Assembly (NCBI RefSeq): GCF_000015045.1
Contig: NC_008609.1
Location: 2,890,001-2,954,000 of the forward strand
Length of the DNA: 64,000 nt
Reading direction: 5' to 3'
From: Pelobacter propionicus DSM 2379
GTDB lineage: Bacteria; Desulfobacterota; Desulfuromonadia; Geobacterales; Pseudopelobacteraceae
Below are positions 18,064 to 27,472 of this stretch, piece by piece. A program made the position numbers and the translations under genes. The notes beneath the pieces were generated by a model, which saw only the letters and a list, made by a program, of their open reading frames with translations, was not told where the DNA came from and did not search any database. Each line of letters begins with the position of its first letter. The stretch's first letter is position 1.

Positions 18064-21000
18064 ATGACAGCGAAACACTTCAGAGCGTTCAGGCTCCCTC
18101 CCCTATCCCGTCCCTCCCCCCTCACCATCGTGCTGTTCTACGCCCTGACCGGCATGCTCTGGATAGGGATCTCCGAGATGATAACAGAGGCCCTAGCCGG
18201 GGAAATCCATACGTTTCCGCGCCCTGGCCTGCTCAAAGGCACCCTGTTCATCCTGCTGACAAGCATCCTGCTGCACCTGTTGATCCGCTTCTTCGTCAGG
18301 GAGTTACGGACAACCGGGAATATCCTGCAGGCAGCCTTCCAGGCATCGCCGGATGCAATCAACATAAAACGGCTCAAGGACGGCGTCTTCCTGAAGATAA
18401 ACAGCGGCTTCACCAGGACGTTCGGCTACTCCGAAGCGGAGACCATCGGCAGGACCGCCAGTGCCCTGGAACTATGGGAGAGTTCAGCTGACCGCCTGCG
18501 GCTTGACTCCTGCCTGGAACAGAGCCGTGACGTCCGGGACTTCCACGCCCTGTTCCGGACACGGGAGGGGAAGCTGTTCAGAGGCAGCCTGACGGCGCGC
18601 AGGGTGAACCTGGAAGGAGATGAGTGCCTGGTAACCATCGTTCGCGACCGCACCGCGGAGCTTGAGGCCAGGGAAGAGGCCGAGAAACTGGCCAACTACG
18701 ATCCCGAGACCGGGTTGCCCAATCACAGCCTGTTCATGGACCGCCTGGAGCGAACGATCGGCCAGGACGCGCGGGATCGAAACAAGACCGTCATCATCTA
18801 CATCAGCCTGACCGGATACAAGGCCATCGTGGATGTCTTCGGCCATGACGGCGAAAGCCGCATAATCAAGCCGCTGTCCCGGCAGATCGTGGCGGCCGTG
18901 CGCCAGCATGACAGCGTTGCCCGCATCAGACACGATGAATTCGCCGTCATGCTGGGAGGGGTGACCAACGATGGGGACGTCACCACCATCCTGAACAGGC
19001 TGCAGCAGATCTTTGCCGTGCCGCTTCCCACCTCGCAGGGGGAGTGCGCCATCCCGGCCTGCATGGGTGTTGCCTGTTTCCCGACGGACGGGCTGACCGC
19101 GAACATCATCATGCAGAATGCCCACATCGCCATGAACCAGGCCCGACAGGCGGGCATACCCCTTCAGTTCTACTCGGAGTCCATGAACAGAAAGGCCATG
19201 GAGCGTTTCGCCATCGAGACCTGCATGCTGCGAGCCATAGATGCAGGAGAGTTCTTCCTCTGCTACCAGCCCAAGGTAGAGATCCACGACATGAAGCTCA
19301 CCGGCGTGGAGGCGCTGGTACGCTGGCAACGGCCGGGAGAGGGGGTTATTCCGCCCGACCGGTTCATCGCCCTGGCGGAGGAGAACGGCATGATCGTGCG
19401 GCTGGGGGGATGGATCCTGGGGGAGGCTTGCCGTCAGAACAGGGCCTGGCAGGATGCGGGCCTGCCCCGGACAGTCGTCTCGGTGAACATCTCGGCACGC
19501 CAGCTGCGGGAAAACTCCTTCGTTGAACAGGTGGAGAGGATACTGGAGGAAACCGGCCTGGAGCCGTGCTACCTGGACCTGGAGCTGACCGAAAGCGTCG
19601 TCATGGCAAACTCCGACGAGATCGTCCAGAAACTGACCCGACTGAAGCAACTGGGGGTCGGCATCTCCGTGGACGATTTCGGAACCGGTTATTCATCGCT
19701 CTCCTACCTGAAGCACCTGCCCGTCGACACCATCAAGGTCGACCGCTCCTTTGTGCGTGACATCGTCCATGACCCGGACGACAAGGCGATCGTTGAGGCT
19801 GTCATCGCCATGGGACACGCCCTCGGCCTGACCGTCATCGCCGAGGGGGTTGAAACCCTGGAGCAGCTGGAGTTCTTGCGCAGCCAGAACTGCAACCAGG
19901 CCCAGGGGTATTATTTTTCTAAACCATTGGACTCCGGTCACCTAGCGCGCTTCCTGAGCAAGCACTGCCAGGAGATGTCTTTCCCCCCCGCAAAGGCGCT
20001 GCCGCTCTCCCCAACAGCGCCCCTCATCAGCGCCCCCCTCTGCCTGGCCGCCCCTCCCCTCACGCCCCCCGCGGAAGCACTGACTGCCGGCGAACCGCAC
20101 TGCATTGGTGACGTCAGCCTCCCCATCCCCCCGGCCCATCCCAGCGACAATCTCGCCATCGTCCTGAAGCGTTTCCAGACGGAGAAGGGGTTACTGGTCC
20201 TGCCGGTCGTTGATGCGGGGAACATCATCGGCATCCTTAACCGCTCCATCTTCCTGGAGGAGCATGTCATCGGCATGCACGGCTTCGCCTTCCAGATCAA
20301 CCACTCCAGGAAGATGCGCGACCTGATGGCGCCTGTCCCCCTGATCCTGGAGGCTTCGACTCCCATCGAGGAAGCTGCCCAGACAATTCAGGGGCTGGGA
20401 GAGGGGGTGAGAATAGATAACGTCTGCGTGGCCCGCGACGCATGCTATCAGGGGATCATCGACGTCAATCGCTTCATCAGCGCCATTACCGAGATCAACC
20501 TGAGTCTGGCCAAGGGGGCCAATCCCCTCACCGGGATGCCGGGAAACGAGAGCATCCAGCGGGAGATCAACAACCGGCTCGCCTCCGGACACCCCTTCGA
20601 CATCGCCTATATCGATGTGGACAACTTCAAGCCCTACAACGACTATTACGGCTTCCAGAGGGGGGACACGGTCATCAAGGTGCTGGGCGAGATCATCACC
20701 ACCGCCACTGACACGACCGGATTCTGCGGCCACATCGGCGGCGACGACTTCATTGTCATAACCGAACCACACCAATCTCCGGGAGTGGCCTCACGGATCA
20801 TCCGCTCCTTTGAGGGATACCACCCGCTCCTCCACGGTAGTGACGACTGCAGCACCGGATATTACGTCTCCACCAACCGCAAGGGGGAGCGGGAGACCTT
20901 TCCCCTGCTGTCGCTCTCCATCGGCATCGTCAACACGCTGCAGACGCCGGTCAGCTCCTACGGCCAGCTGGCATCCCTCTCCACCGAGGTCAAGCGGCTG

Positions 21001-21135
21001 GCGAAACGGCAGCCAGGCTCTTCGGTTGTCATCAACAGAAGGCTGAGAGCGGATACGGAGGAGGGGGGAACCATCGCCCCCGGATTCAGTCACGAGACTT
21101 CACAGCACATTTTCCCCATTGCCACGCCGTCGTGA
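18064..21135 (+). CDS. Membrane PAS-GGDEF-EAL-CBS-GGDEF cyclic-di-GMP protein
   Basis: 1023 aa. Two N-terminal helices (about 20-42 and 57-79) are followed by a PAS domain (about 88-205), a first GGDEF domain (about 212-375) whose signature has decayed to RHDEF (near 286), a full EAL phosphodiesterase domain (about 390-635, with EALVRW near 415 and DDFGTGYSS near 537), a pair of CBS-like repeats (about 690-810) and a second GGDEF domain (about 825-985) with GGDDF near 891. The EAL catalytic residues look complete. The first GGDEF is probably a regulatory nucleotide site; the second has an Asp for Glu change in the signature and may or may not make cyclic-di-GMP. Net activity is likely degradation. 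No gene partner is adjacent. Confidence 0.9.
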   Translation: MTAKHFRAFRLPPLSRPSPLTIVLFYALTGMLWIGISEMITEALAGEIHTFPRPGLLKGTLFILLTSILLHLLIRFFVRELRTTGNILQAAFQASPDAINIKRLKDGVFLKINSGFTRTFGYSEAETIGRTASALELWESSADRLRLDSCLEQSRDVRDFHALFRTREGKLFRGSLTARRVNLEGDECLVTIVRDRTAELEAREEAEKLANYDPETGLPNHSLFMDRLERTIGQDARDRNKTVIIYISLTGYKAIVDVFGHDGESRIIKPLSRQIVAAVRQHDSVARIRHDEFAVMLGGVTNDGDVTTILNRLQQIFAVPLPTSQGECAIPACMGVACFPTDGLTANIIMQNAHIAMNQARQAGIPLQFYSESMNRKAMERFAIETCMLRAIDAGEFFLCYQPKVEIHDMKLTGVEALVRWQRPGEGVIPPDRFIALAEENGMIVRLGGWILGEACRQNRAWQDAGLPRTVVSVNISARQLRENSFVEQVERILEETGLEPCYLDLELTESVVMANSDEIVQKLTRLKQLGVGISVDDFGTGYSSLSYLKHLPVDTIKVDRSFVRDIVHDPDDKAIVEAVIAMGHALGLTVIAEGVETLEQLEFLRSQNCNQAQGYYFSKPLDSGHLARFLSKHCQEMSFPPAKALPLSPTAPLISAPLCLAAPPLTPPAEALTAGEPHCIGDVSLPIPPAHPSDNLAIVLKRFQTEKGLLVLPVVDAGNIIGILNRSIFLEEHVIGMHGFAFQINHSRKMRDLMAPVPLILEASTPIEEAAQTIQGLGEGVRIDNVCVARDACYQGIIDVNRFISAITEINLSLAKGANPLTGMPGNESIQREINNRLASGHPFDIAYIDVDNFKPYNDYYGFQRGDTVIKVLGEIITTATDTTGFCGHIGGDDFIVITEPHQSPGVASRIIRSFEGYHPLLHGSDDCSTGYYVSTNRKGERETFPLLSLSIGIVNTLQTPVSSYGQLASLSTEVKRLAKRQPGSSVVINRRLRADTEEGGTIAPGFSHETSQHIFPIATPS

Positions 21136-21162
21136 CAGGCACACGGTGAGGCAATGAAACAC

Positions 21163-21309
21163 TTAAACCCTCACCCACAGGTTGGCCCCCTCCACCTCCA
21201 GCCCCCGGAATGCATAGCGCGACCGAAAGCGTCCGATATCCTCATTCCATGAATGAGCGAAGAGCTCGCGCTGCAATTCTTCCCATGAAGCAACGATAAC
21301 CGTTTCCAT
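21163..21309 (-). pseudogene. Truncated FRG-domain gene (N-terminal stub)
   Basis: A 48-codon frame with a strong ribosome site (AGGAGAAGGGGG) ahead of the ATG at 21309. The beginning, VIVASWEELQRELFAHSW, and then RFRSRYAFRGL match the start of FRG-domain proteins up to and including the Phe-Arg-Gly signature. Then homology stops and the frame ends 11 codons later, where full-length proteins continue for at least 150 residues. It is best read as a gene cut off by a deletion next to the end of the cyclic-di-GMP gene. It could still be translated as a short peptide. Confidence 0.65.
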
Positions 21310-21585
21310 CAGCCCCCTTCTCCTTTCCTCCGCAGCACAAGGCCAGAGCCCACCTTTTTCTGCTTCGTGTATAGCACAGCACTGTCACGAAAGAGCTACA
21401 GCCGGGAGAATTTCCCGCTACAACTACGCACAAAAAATGAAACAATATCGTAACTTTACCTTTAAACACCGGTATGGTACTCGATAACAGAACCTCGCCA
21501 TCATGGAGAACGAATCCAATCCATCGACGCGATGTTTACCGGCATCAACACCCACCACACACGATAGAGTTTCCAAGGAGGAACG

Positions 21586-22323
21586 ATGAAGAAAACGGCA
21601 CTGTTGACCATGGCACTCGTGGCATCCCTCAGCCTGAACGCAGCGGCGGAAACGATCAGGCTGAACGGCTCTTCCACCGTAACCAAGGCGGTAATGGCGA
21701 AGATCCAGGAGCCATTCAAGAGGGCGACCGGTATCGACCTGGCCATTACCGGAAACGGCTCGGGCAACGGCGCCAAAGACCTGCTGGACGGCACATGCGA
21801 TGCTGCCATGGCTTCGGAATCAATCACCGACCTGGCGCTAAAGCTCCCTGCCCTCTCCGCGCCAGACATCAGAACGTTCGTGGTTGCTGAAGATGAAATC
21901 AAGGTCTTCGTCAACAGGGGAAACCCGGTGAACAGGCTCTCCAGAGAACAGATCAAGGGACTGCATACCGGAACGATCAAGAACTGGAAAGAGGTGGGCG
22001 GCCCGGACATGGAAGTCATCGTCGTGACCTCCCATAAAAACTCCGGCAACCGCGCGGCATTCCGCAGTATCGCCATGGATGGCGAGCCGTACACGAACGA
22101 CGCCATCGAGGAGGCAACGGACATCGCCGAGATCAAGGAGGTGGCCACCATGAAGGAAGCCATATCAGCCATAGGTGTGGCATTCCTCGACGACAGCGTA
22201 AAGGTCGTGGAAGCCCCCAGGATGGCCCGCCAGCTCCTGCTCATCACCAAGGGCGAGCCGGGACCATCGGTCACAAAGCTCCTGGCGTTCATCAACAATG
22301 AGGGCTCCCGCTACATCAAATAG
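21586..22323 (+). CDS. PstS-like phosphate/oxyanion substrate-binding protein
   Basis: 245 aa with a signal peptide cleaved after NAAA (about residue 21). The mature protein shows the PstS-type pattern: LNGSSTVTKAVMAKIQEPFK with the anion-binding GSST near the start, GNGSGNGAKDLLDGTCDAAMAS, IKNWKEVGG, and a Ser/Arg pair in HKNSGNRAAFRS. It is smaller than classical PstS, which is about 330 aa, and resembles the short 'phosphate-binding-like' proteins. No ABC permease genes follow; instead a chemoreceptor gene begins 168 bp downstream, so it may serve as a ligand-binding partner for chemotaxis or act alone. That link is inference from position. Confidence 0.83.
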   Translation: MKKTALLTMALVASLSLNAAAETIRLNGSSTVTKAVMAKIQEPFKRATGIDLAITGNGSGNGAKDLLDGTCDAAMASESITDLALKLPALSAPDIRTFVVAEDEIKVFVNRGNPVNRLSREQIKGLHTGTIKNWKEVGGPDMEVIVVTSHKNSGNRAAFRSIAMDGEPYTNDAIEEATDIAEIKEVATMKEAISAIGVAFLDDSVKVVEAPRMARQLLLITKGEPGPSVTKLLAFINNEGSRYIK

Positions 22324-22491
22324 GGACGCTTCCCCCACACCACCATTGCACAGCGCTCCGAAGCCATCCTGTCCGGCGCGGCATCCCCTCGCACCGCGAG
22401 CGGAACTTTTCCGACAAATCACTGAAATACGACAGAGGCGGGGAAAGACCTCCCCGCCTTTCCAGACCTACTCCATTGCCCAGGAATATCC

Positions 22492-24948
22492 ATGACCATA
22501 CGAACCAAGCTCACCCTGAACGTGACGGTCGTCGTTGCCATAGTTGCCATCTACGCTGCCGTCAGCATCATCGGCCTCGGCCTGATTCGCGGGAAGGTCG
22601 GCTATCTGCTGCAGAACAGCACGCCATTCCAGATCAGAACCACCGAACTGCAGCGGGCGCTCCAGGCCAGTGTCGCCGACCTGGTAAAGGTAAGCGCATC
22701 ATCCTCTTCCGATGAATTCGCACGCTTCAAAGGCCTCTCATCCCAATCGCTGAACGAGGTACTCAGCGCGGAAGAGGCGCTCTCTGCACTTTCCGGAAAG
22801 AAGCGCGGACTCTCTACGGAGCTGAACCACATGTCCGACCAGGTTAGGGGCATCACGGAGAAACGCCTGCGGGCGGAAAGGGATGTAACGGAATCCCACA
22901 GGGTGATCACCGAGCGCAGCAGAGAGATGGCAGCAGGGTTGCGCGAACTGGCCCGTCGTGTCACGGCACTCCAGTCATCGTATTCACGGGTGTTCGTGAA
23001 CGCCTTCGGCTCCTCCAAGAGCAACAACAGCAGGCTCAGGGAGATGGAAAACCTGAAATCATCCCTGGAACAGTTGCAGACCTATCTCCTCACCGTCCAG
23101 ACGGCAAAGGAGAAACGGCAGCTGACAATTCTGAAGAGCAGGCTGAACGGTATTGTGGACAATTTTCTCGATAACCGGCTGGTGAAGGAATCGGCTGAGC
23201 TGACCTCGGCGGGAAGAGGCATCAAACAGAAACTGCCCAGCCTGCTGGATGCCCATGCCACCGTGCTTGCCAGACAGGATGAGGCCAGCCGTCAGCAGTA
23301 CGACACGTTACTGGTGGAACTGAAGGATCGCACCATCGGCACACTGCTCCTGAACTTCGACCTGGCGGTCTCATCCGCCTCCAAAGAGGCCAGCTCCGCC
23401 AATCACCGCCAGGACAGCGCATTCTCCCAGTCCGCGGCATCCGTGGACATCCTCGCCAACAACAGCGCCCTGTCTGCGGCAGGACTCTCCATCGACGGCC
23501 TGGCCTCCCGCCTCTTCACCGCGTCGTCCCCAGAGGAGGTGGACCGGATCGAGGCGGAGATACGCTCCCTCCTCGGCCAGGTCTCCCAGCACCGGAGAGC
23601 CCTGGAACAGGGATTGGGCAAGATAGGCGCCAGGGCTGAGATCAGTCTGCTCCATCGCGCGTCATCTTCGCTCCAGAACATGCGCGACCTCCTGATTAGG
23701 CAGGAGGGGGTGATAGCCAAGGTGCGGCTGCAGCTGGAGATGAAGCAGAGCGCCCTGCAGGTCAACGACAGACTGCGCGACATGGTCATCGGCTATGCGA
23801 CCGATGGCAGGGAAACGGTGCTGGCGGCCCACAGGGAGCAGGAAAAGGCCGGCAGGGACGTGAACGCCATCCTGCGGCTGAGCATCCTGATGAACGTCGT
23901 CGTCGGAGCAGTGGTAATCATCATCAGCAGCATCTCGGGAGTCGCCCTCTACCGGACAATCGTGAAACCGGTCACCTCGGCCAGCAACGCCCTGGAAAAC
24001 GCCGAAAAGAGCAACGACCTCCGGGCACGCTTTACCGCGGCGCGCGAGGACGAAATCGGCGTCATGTGCAGGGCATACAACAGCTTCATGGAACGGGTGC
24101 ATGGTGCTGTCTGCCAGATCTCCGATTTCACCGGCCATGTGGATTCAGCCTCGGATGCGCTCTTCCGCTCATCCCGCTCCATGGCCGGACAGGCCAAGAC
24201 CCAGGCCGAGCAGGCAACCGCCATAGCCACGGCAGCGGAACAGATGTCCGCCACCAGCAACGACATGGCGCAGAACACCCAATCCGCGGCTGATTTCGCC
24301 CAAGGGCTTAAAGAGACGGCGCTCCAGGGAAATGACGTCGTACAACAGGCGATCGCAGGCATCACGACCGTTACCCTTTCCATCGGGGAGGTGACCAGGG
24401 CGATGGAGCGCCTGACGCTGAGTTCGGAAAAAATCGGAGACATCGTATCGGTGATTGAGGAGATAGCCGACCAGACCAATCTGCTGGCGCTGAACGCAGC
24501 CATCGAGGCGGCACGGGCGGGGGAGCATGGGAGGGGGTTCGCGGTGGTTGCCAGCGAGGTCAAGAAACTGGCCACGAAAACCGGGGACTCCACGCGGGAA
24601 ATCGCCGACATGGTTCTCGCCATGCAGGCCGAGACAGCACAGGTGGGCCTTTCCATGGAGAGGAGCGCCGCCGACGTAGATTCGGGAGTGGTACTCACCA
24701 ACCGGGCGGGAGAGGCTTTGATGAAGATTGTCGGGCAGGTGGAAAAGGTCACCGAAATGATCGGCATGATGGCCAGCGCATCCCGGGAACAGTCATTAAC
24801 GGCCACAACCATCACAACCACCATAAGCCACATATCCAGCGCCGTCGTGGAATCAGCCTCTTCCCTGACGCACAATTCAGCGGCAGCGGAGCGGTTATCG
24901 GGACTGGCGGCCCAACTTCAGACCCAGGTCGCGGGCTTCAGGCTCTAG
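22492..24948 (+). CDS. Methyl-accepting chemotaxis protein with long helical sensor
   Basis: 818 aa. An N-terminal membrane helix (about 8-32) is followed by an unusually long periplasmic part (about 33-460) that is largely predicted coiled coil, then a second membrane helix (about 463-488), a HAMP domain (about 490-545) and the cytoplasmic signalling domain. The hairpin tip, [18 protein letters not shown] near residue 657, is nearly invariant among chemoreceptors and binds CheA/CheW. No CheR-binding pentapeptide is present at the C-terminus. The protein is longer than the typical 540 aa because of the sensor part. The upstream gene encodes a periplasmic binding protein that could feed it a signal. 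Confidence 0.93.
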   Translation: MTIRTKLTLNVTVVVAIVAIYAAVSIIGLGLIRGKVGYLLQNSTPFQIRTTELQRALQASVADLVKVSASSSSDEFARFKGLSSQSLNEVLSAEEALSALSGKKRGLSTELNHMSDQVRGITEKRLRAERDVTESHRVITERSREMAAGLRELARRVTALQSSYSRVFVNAFGSSKSNNSRLREMENLKSSLEQLQTYLLTVQTAKEKRQLTILKSRLNGIVDNFLDNRLVKESAELTSAGRGIKQKLPSLLDAHATVLARQDEASRQQYDTLLVELKDRTIGTLLLNFDLAVSSASKEASSANHRQDSAFSQSAASVDILANNSALSAAGLSIDGLASRLFTASSPEEVDRIEAEIRSLLGQVSQHRRALEQGLGKIGARAEISLLHRASSSLQNMRDLLIRQEGVIAKVRLQLEMKQSALQVNDRLRDMVIGYATDGRETVLAAHREQEKAGRDVNAILRLSILMNVVVGAVVIIISSISGVALYRTIVKPVTSASNALENAEKSNDLRARFTAAREDEIGVMCRAYNSFMERVHGAVCQISDFTGHVDSASDALFRSSRSMAGQAKTQAEQATAIATAAEQMSATSNDMAQNTQSAADFAQGLKETALQGNDVVQQAIAGITTVTLSIGEVTRAMERLTLSSEKIGDIVSVIEEIADQTNLLALNAAIEAARAGEHGRGFAVVASEVKKLATKTGDSTREIADMVLAMQAETAQVGLSMERSAADVDSGVVLTNRAGEALMKIVGQVEKVTEMIGMMASASREQSLTATTITTTISHISSAVVESASSLTHNSAAAERLSGLAAQLQTQVAGFRL

Positions 24949-25054
24949 ACGGCTGCCCCCAGCCGCTCCAGCGCGCATTCCTGGCGATTCACGCACCCCA
25001 CCCCGAAAACATTTTCTCCTGGGGGATATACTGTGAATATGAGGAGGGATCACC

Positions 25055-25246
25055 ATGAAATGGATTCGCCCGAGAGTATGGAGATGGACTGAAATAGCCC
25101 AACTCAAATGGAGCGCCATTCTGTTTGGAGTGGTGGTGGGAGGTTATTTTGCCGAGTTCGTAAAGCAGTATGCACTTGCGCTGATCCTGCTGGCAGCCCT
25201 GCTGGCCGTCAGGCCTTTGGTGTACTTTTTCAAGGACAGCGAGTAA
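25055..25246 (+). CDS. Small membrane protein of unknown function
   Basis: 63 aa with two hydrophobic segments (about 20-33 and 39-57) separated by a short charged turn. A strong ribosome site (GAGGAGGGATCACC) precedes the ATG at 25055. The basic, Trp-rich N-terminus (MKWIRPRVWRWTE) suggests cytoplasmic location of that end. I do not recognise the family. It is convergent with the STAS gene that ends 19 bp beyond it. Confidence 0.65.
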   Translation: MKWIRPRVWRWTEIAQLKWSAILFGVVVGGYFAEFVKQYALALILLAALLAVRPLVYFFKDSE

Positions 25247-25264
25247 CATCCTCTCCCGGAAGCA

Positions 25265-25657
25265 CTATCGGCAACATGAAGGAGAAACTCTCTCTTCGCC
25301 AAGGGGCGAGAAATATGCCAGGATTTCGTCCTTGGGCATTTCCCTCGCGGGTTCAGCGTAAAAATCCGCGAAACACCTCTCAAGCCCCAGGCGTTGTATG
25401 GTCTCCAGCATACCTGCGGGCAAATTGCTCAACTCAGGTTTCAGACCATGAAGTCGAGCACACTGCATCCAGACATGGAGCACCTGCAGCCCCTCCCTAT
25501 CGATACTGCCGATCCCCGCGCAGTCAATGCTGTAACGCTCGGCTCCTCCGGACCCCAACTGCCGCAACGCAGACAATAACTCAATCTGCCGAATCACGCT
25601 GGAGAGATCCCAATGCCCCCACAGCGTCACCCTTGTTCTACCGTCATAGCTCACCAT
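25265..25657 (-). CDS. STAS-domain protein without phosphoacceptor serine
   Basis: 130 aa. The pattern is that of an MlaB-like STAS domain: TLWGHWDLSSVIRQIELLSA, YSIDCAGIGSIDREGLQVLH and a following helix. The position of the conserved serine in IDSSGL-type motifs is taken by IDREGL, so classical phosphorylation is not possible. Such proteins act by binding partners, for example kinases or MCE-type transporters. No partner is adjacent. The stop is only 19 bp from the convergent small gene. The STAS call is based on fold-like pattern and is fairly sure. Confidence 0.72.
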   Translation of the reverse strand: MVSYDGRTRVTLWGHWDLSSVIRQIELLSALRQLGSGGAERYSIDCAGIGSIDREGLQVLHVWMQCARLHGLKPELSNLPAGMLETIQRLGLERCFADFYAEPAREMPKDEILAYFSPLGEERVSPSCCR

Positions 25658-25698
25658 ATGCGTTACCTCTCTTTACCTCCTGCCACCGGGTGACTCCG

Positions 25699-25887
25699 TC
25701 AGGCGTCGCCCGCGGCAAACAGCCATTCCGATTTTGCATCCCTGTCAGGAGAGATGACACCACGACGTCTGGATGATCTCATTTCCTGAAGGAGGCTGTG
25801 GATAGTTGCGAGTTGGAGGCTAATCCGCGCAAAGATCTCCTTCATGGTCTGTTTTCCCTGAATGTTTTCGTCGTTGCGCTGTTTCAT
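25699..25887 (-). CDS. Small hypothetical protein
   Basis: 62 aa from the ATG at 25887, which follows the ribosome site GAGGAG; the frame is open further upstream but that part looks random. The sequence is hydrophilic and mostly helical (KEIFARISLQLATIHSLLQEMRSSRRR), with a basic stretch in the middle and no membrane segment. The gap of 41 bp to the STAS gene on the same strand suggests one transcript. I do not recognise it. Confidence 0.5.
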   Translation of the reverse strand: MKQRNDENIQGKQTMKEIFARISLQLATIHSLLQEMRSSRRRGVISPDRDAKSEWLFAAGDA

Positions 25888-26793
25888 ACCAGAACTCCTC
25901 TTTATGCATGTGATGACAGAGTATAACCGGATGAGTACATCGTTACAGAAACACCACATCCAGTTCTCCCCAGAATGCTGCACGGCAATTAATAGCAAAA
26001 GTTTTTTTCACGAGAGTTACAGGCATGGGAAAACCATGAAAAAACTGCTCGCAAACACCGCGCACCACGACAGCAAAGAACACCATAGTAAGCCACATTT
26101 GAAATACGACCCGGCCCTAAATCCGGCACCAGCACCGGATTTAGGGCCGCTTTTCAGCACCTTATCGTAAAGGTTCGATTTATGGTGTTCAACCTCAACG
26201 CCGTAACGAATCCATGTCCCCGCTGGCACACACCAGCCACTCCTCCCGAATCGAGGCAGGACACGACCTCCTGGATACCGGCCAGATCCATGTTTTCTCC
26301 GTTGCCCCCCTGCCCCCCCAACAAACGTCATTGACCAGCCTCATGATTGCCTCCCCTGGCCCCTGGTGGGCTTTACATGCGGCGTTCCGATCCTTCGAGC
26401 GCTTATACATCCGGGGTCTTTCCTTTTTCCTGCAAAACCGGGAATGCTCGCAAAAACAGTTGCCTTCAATGCGGCCATCAGCACCCCCTGTTTAATGAAA
26501 GTTTCCCTTTTGCGCCACTTCAACTCCTGTTACAATCATCCACCTGCCGCCGCAGTTTTTGTGTCTATGGATCGCTTGCCTGTCCTGCCACACCGGGTAT
26601 AACCGCGTTCGGTTGACTTTTTTTCGGCAACTGAATTGCGAGACCTCTCTGAAAGAGGGGCACCTCGCCTCCCGTTTCACCCCCTGCAGGGGGCGGCTTC
26701 ACATAAAGGCATTGTTCCTGGTCATCAGGAAGCCTCGGGGCGTCGTGTTCGCTCCACGGGGAGACGGAAAGCTCCGAGAAGGGAGGAATGTTC
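25888..26793. other. 900-bp stretch without a convincing gene
   Basis: Several short frames are open on both strands, but none has a recognisable protein pattern together with a good start. A minus-strand frame from about 26348 has a good ribosome site (GGGAGG) yet ends after about 49 codons with no known motif. The stretch also holds a 15-bp stem hairpin (26112-26149). It could be decayed coding sequence; I cannot identify the source. Confidence 0.4.
26112..26149. terminator. Strong hairpin in a gene-poor stretch
   Basis: CGGCCCTAAATCCGG pairs perfectly with CCGGATTTAGGGCCG over an 8-nt loop. It is followed on the plus strand by CTTTTC, a weak T run. It resembles a terminator but no gene ends beside it. 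Confidence 0.4.
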
Positions 26794-27310
26794 ATGAAAT
26801 TCCAGAAAAAACTGCTGCTCGCGTTCCTGTTCCTGGTGGCAATCACGTTTTGCGTGAACTATTTCAGCTTCGATCCCGTTATACGATCCTTCTTTGTTGC
26901 GGAAAGCACGGAAGAGTATCTGAAGCAGGCCAAGGTAGCGCGATTGCTGATCATGGCGAGCGATTCAAAGGGTGCCGCCCCCCAGGTGATTGCGATGAAG
27001 ATCGGGAAAGAACTGAATGCACGCGTAACTATCGTCGACCAGCGGGGAGTCGTGATGGGAGATTCCAGCCTGAAGGAGACCGAACTGGGGCGGCTTGACA
27101 ATCACCTGCAGCGACCGGAGATCCAGGATGCCTTGCGTCGCGGAAGCGGCCATGCCGTACGTTATTCCGATACGCTCAAGACGCCGATGGTGTACGCGGC
27201 AGTGTCTTTCGATGGCGGTGTCTCTTCTGGTGTCGTGCGGGTGTCACGTCCGCTCACCCATGTGTCCGCCCGCATGGCCAAGCTGCATATGATGGCAGGG
27301 AGAGCCCTAG
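26794..27310 (+). pseudogene. 5' part of a sensor diguanylate cyclase gene split by an IS
   Basis: The ATG at 26794 has GGGAGGA at good spacing. The 172 codons encode a first membrane helix (about 5-24, KKLLLAFLFLVAITF) and most of a periplasmic sensor domain. The frame then enters the insertion element after CTAG at 27307-27310 and ends within it. Removing the element and one CTAG joins the codon CTA to GTG CTG at 28991 in the same frame, restoring a protein of 661 aa with the 3' part listed separately. The insertion lies in the second membrane helix. Confidence 0.9.
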
Positions 27311-27325
27311 GAGTCTGTCGGGCTT
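27311..27325 (+). repeat. Left terminal inverted repeat of the IS
   Basis: GAGTCTGTCGGGCTT, directly after the CTAG target copy at 27307-27310. Confidence 0.93.
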
Positions 27326-27472
27326 AACGCATTCAGCCGTCATCTCCAGGGCGTTTTCAATTGGTTAACCTGCTGTATTTATTGAATAAGTCGTCAGCTT
27401 TAGCTTGCGTTTTCTTGGTGTATCCCGTATATTTGTCCGGTAATATCAACTGGTTAGGTATCGGGGTTGACT

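Noticed and set aside
18484-19650. A 388-codon minus-strand frame inside the cyclic-di-GMP gene
   Set aside because: It lies opposite well-conserved GGDEF and EAL coding sequence and has no known domain.
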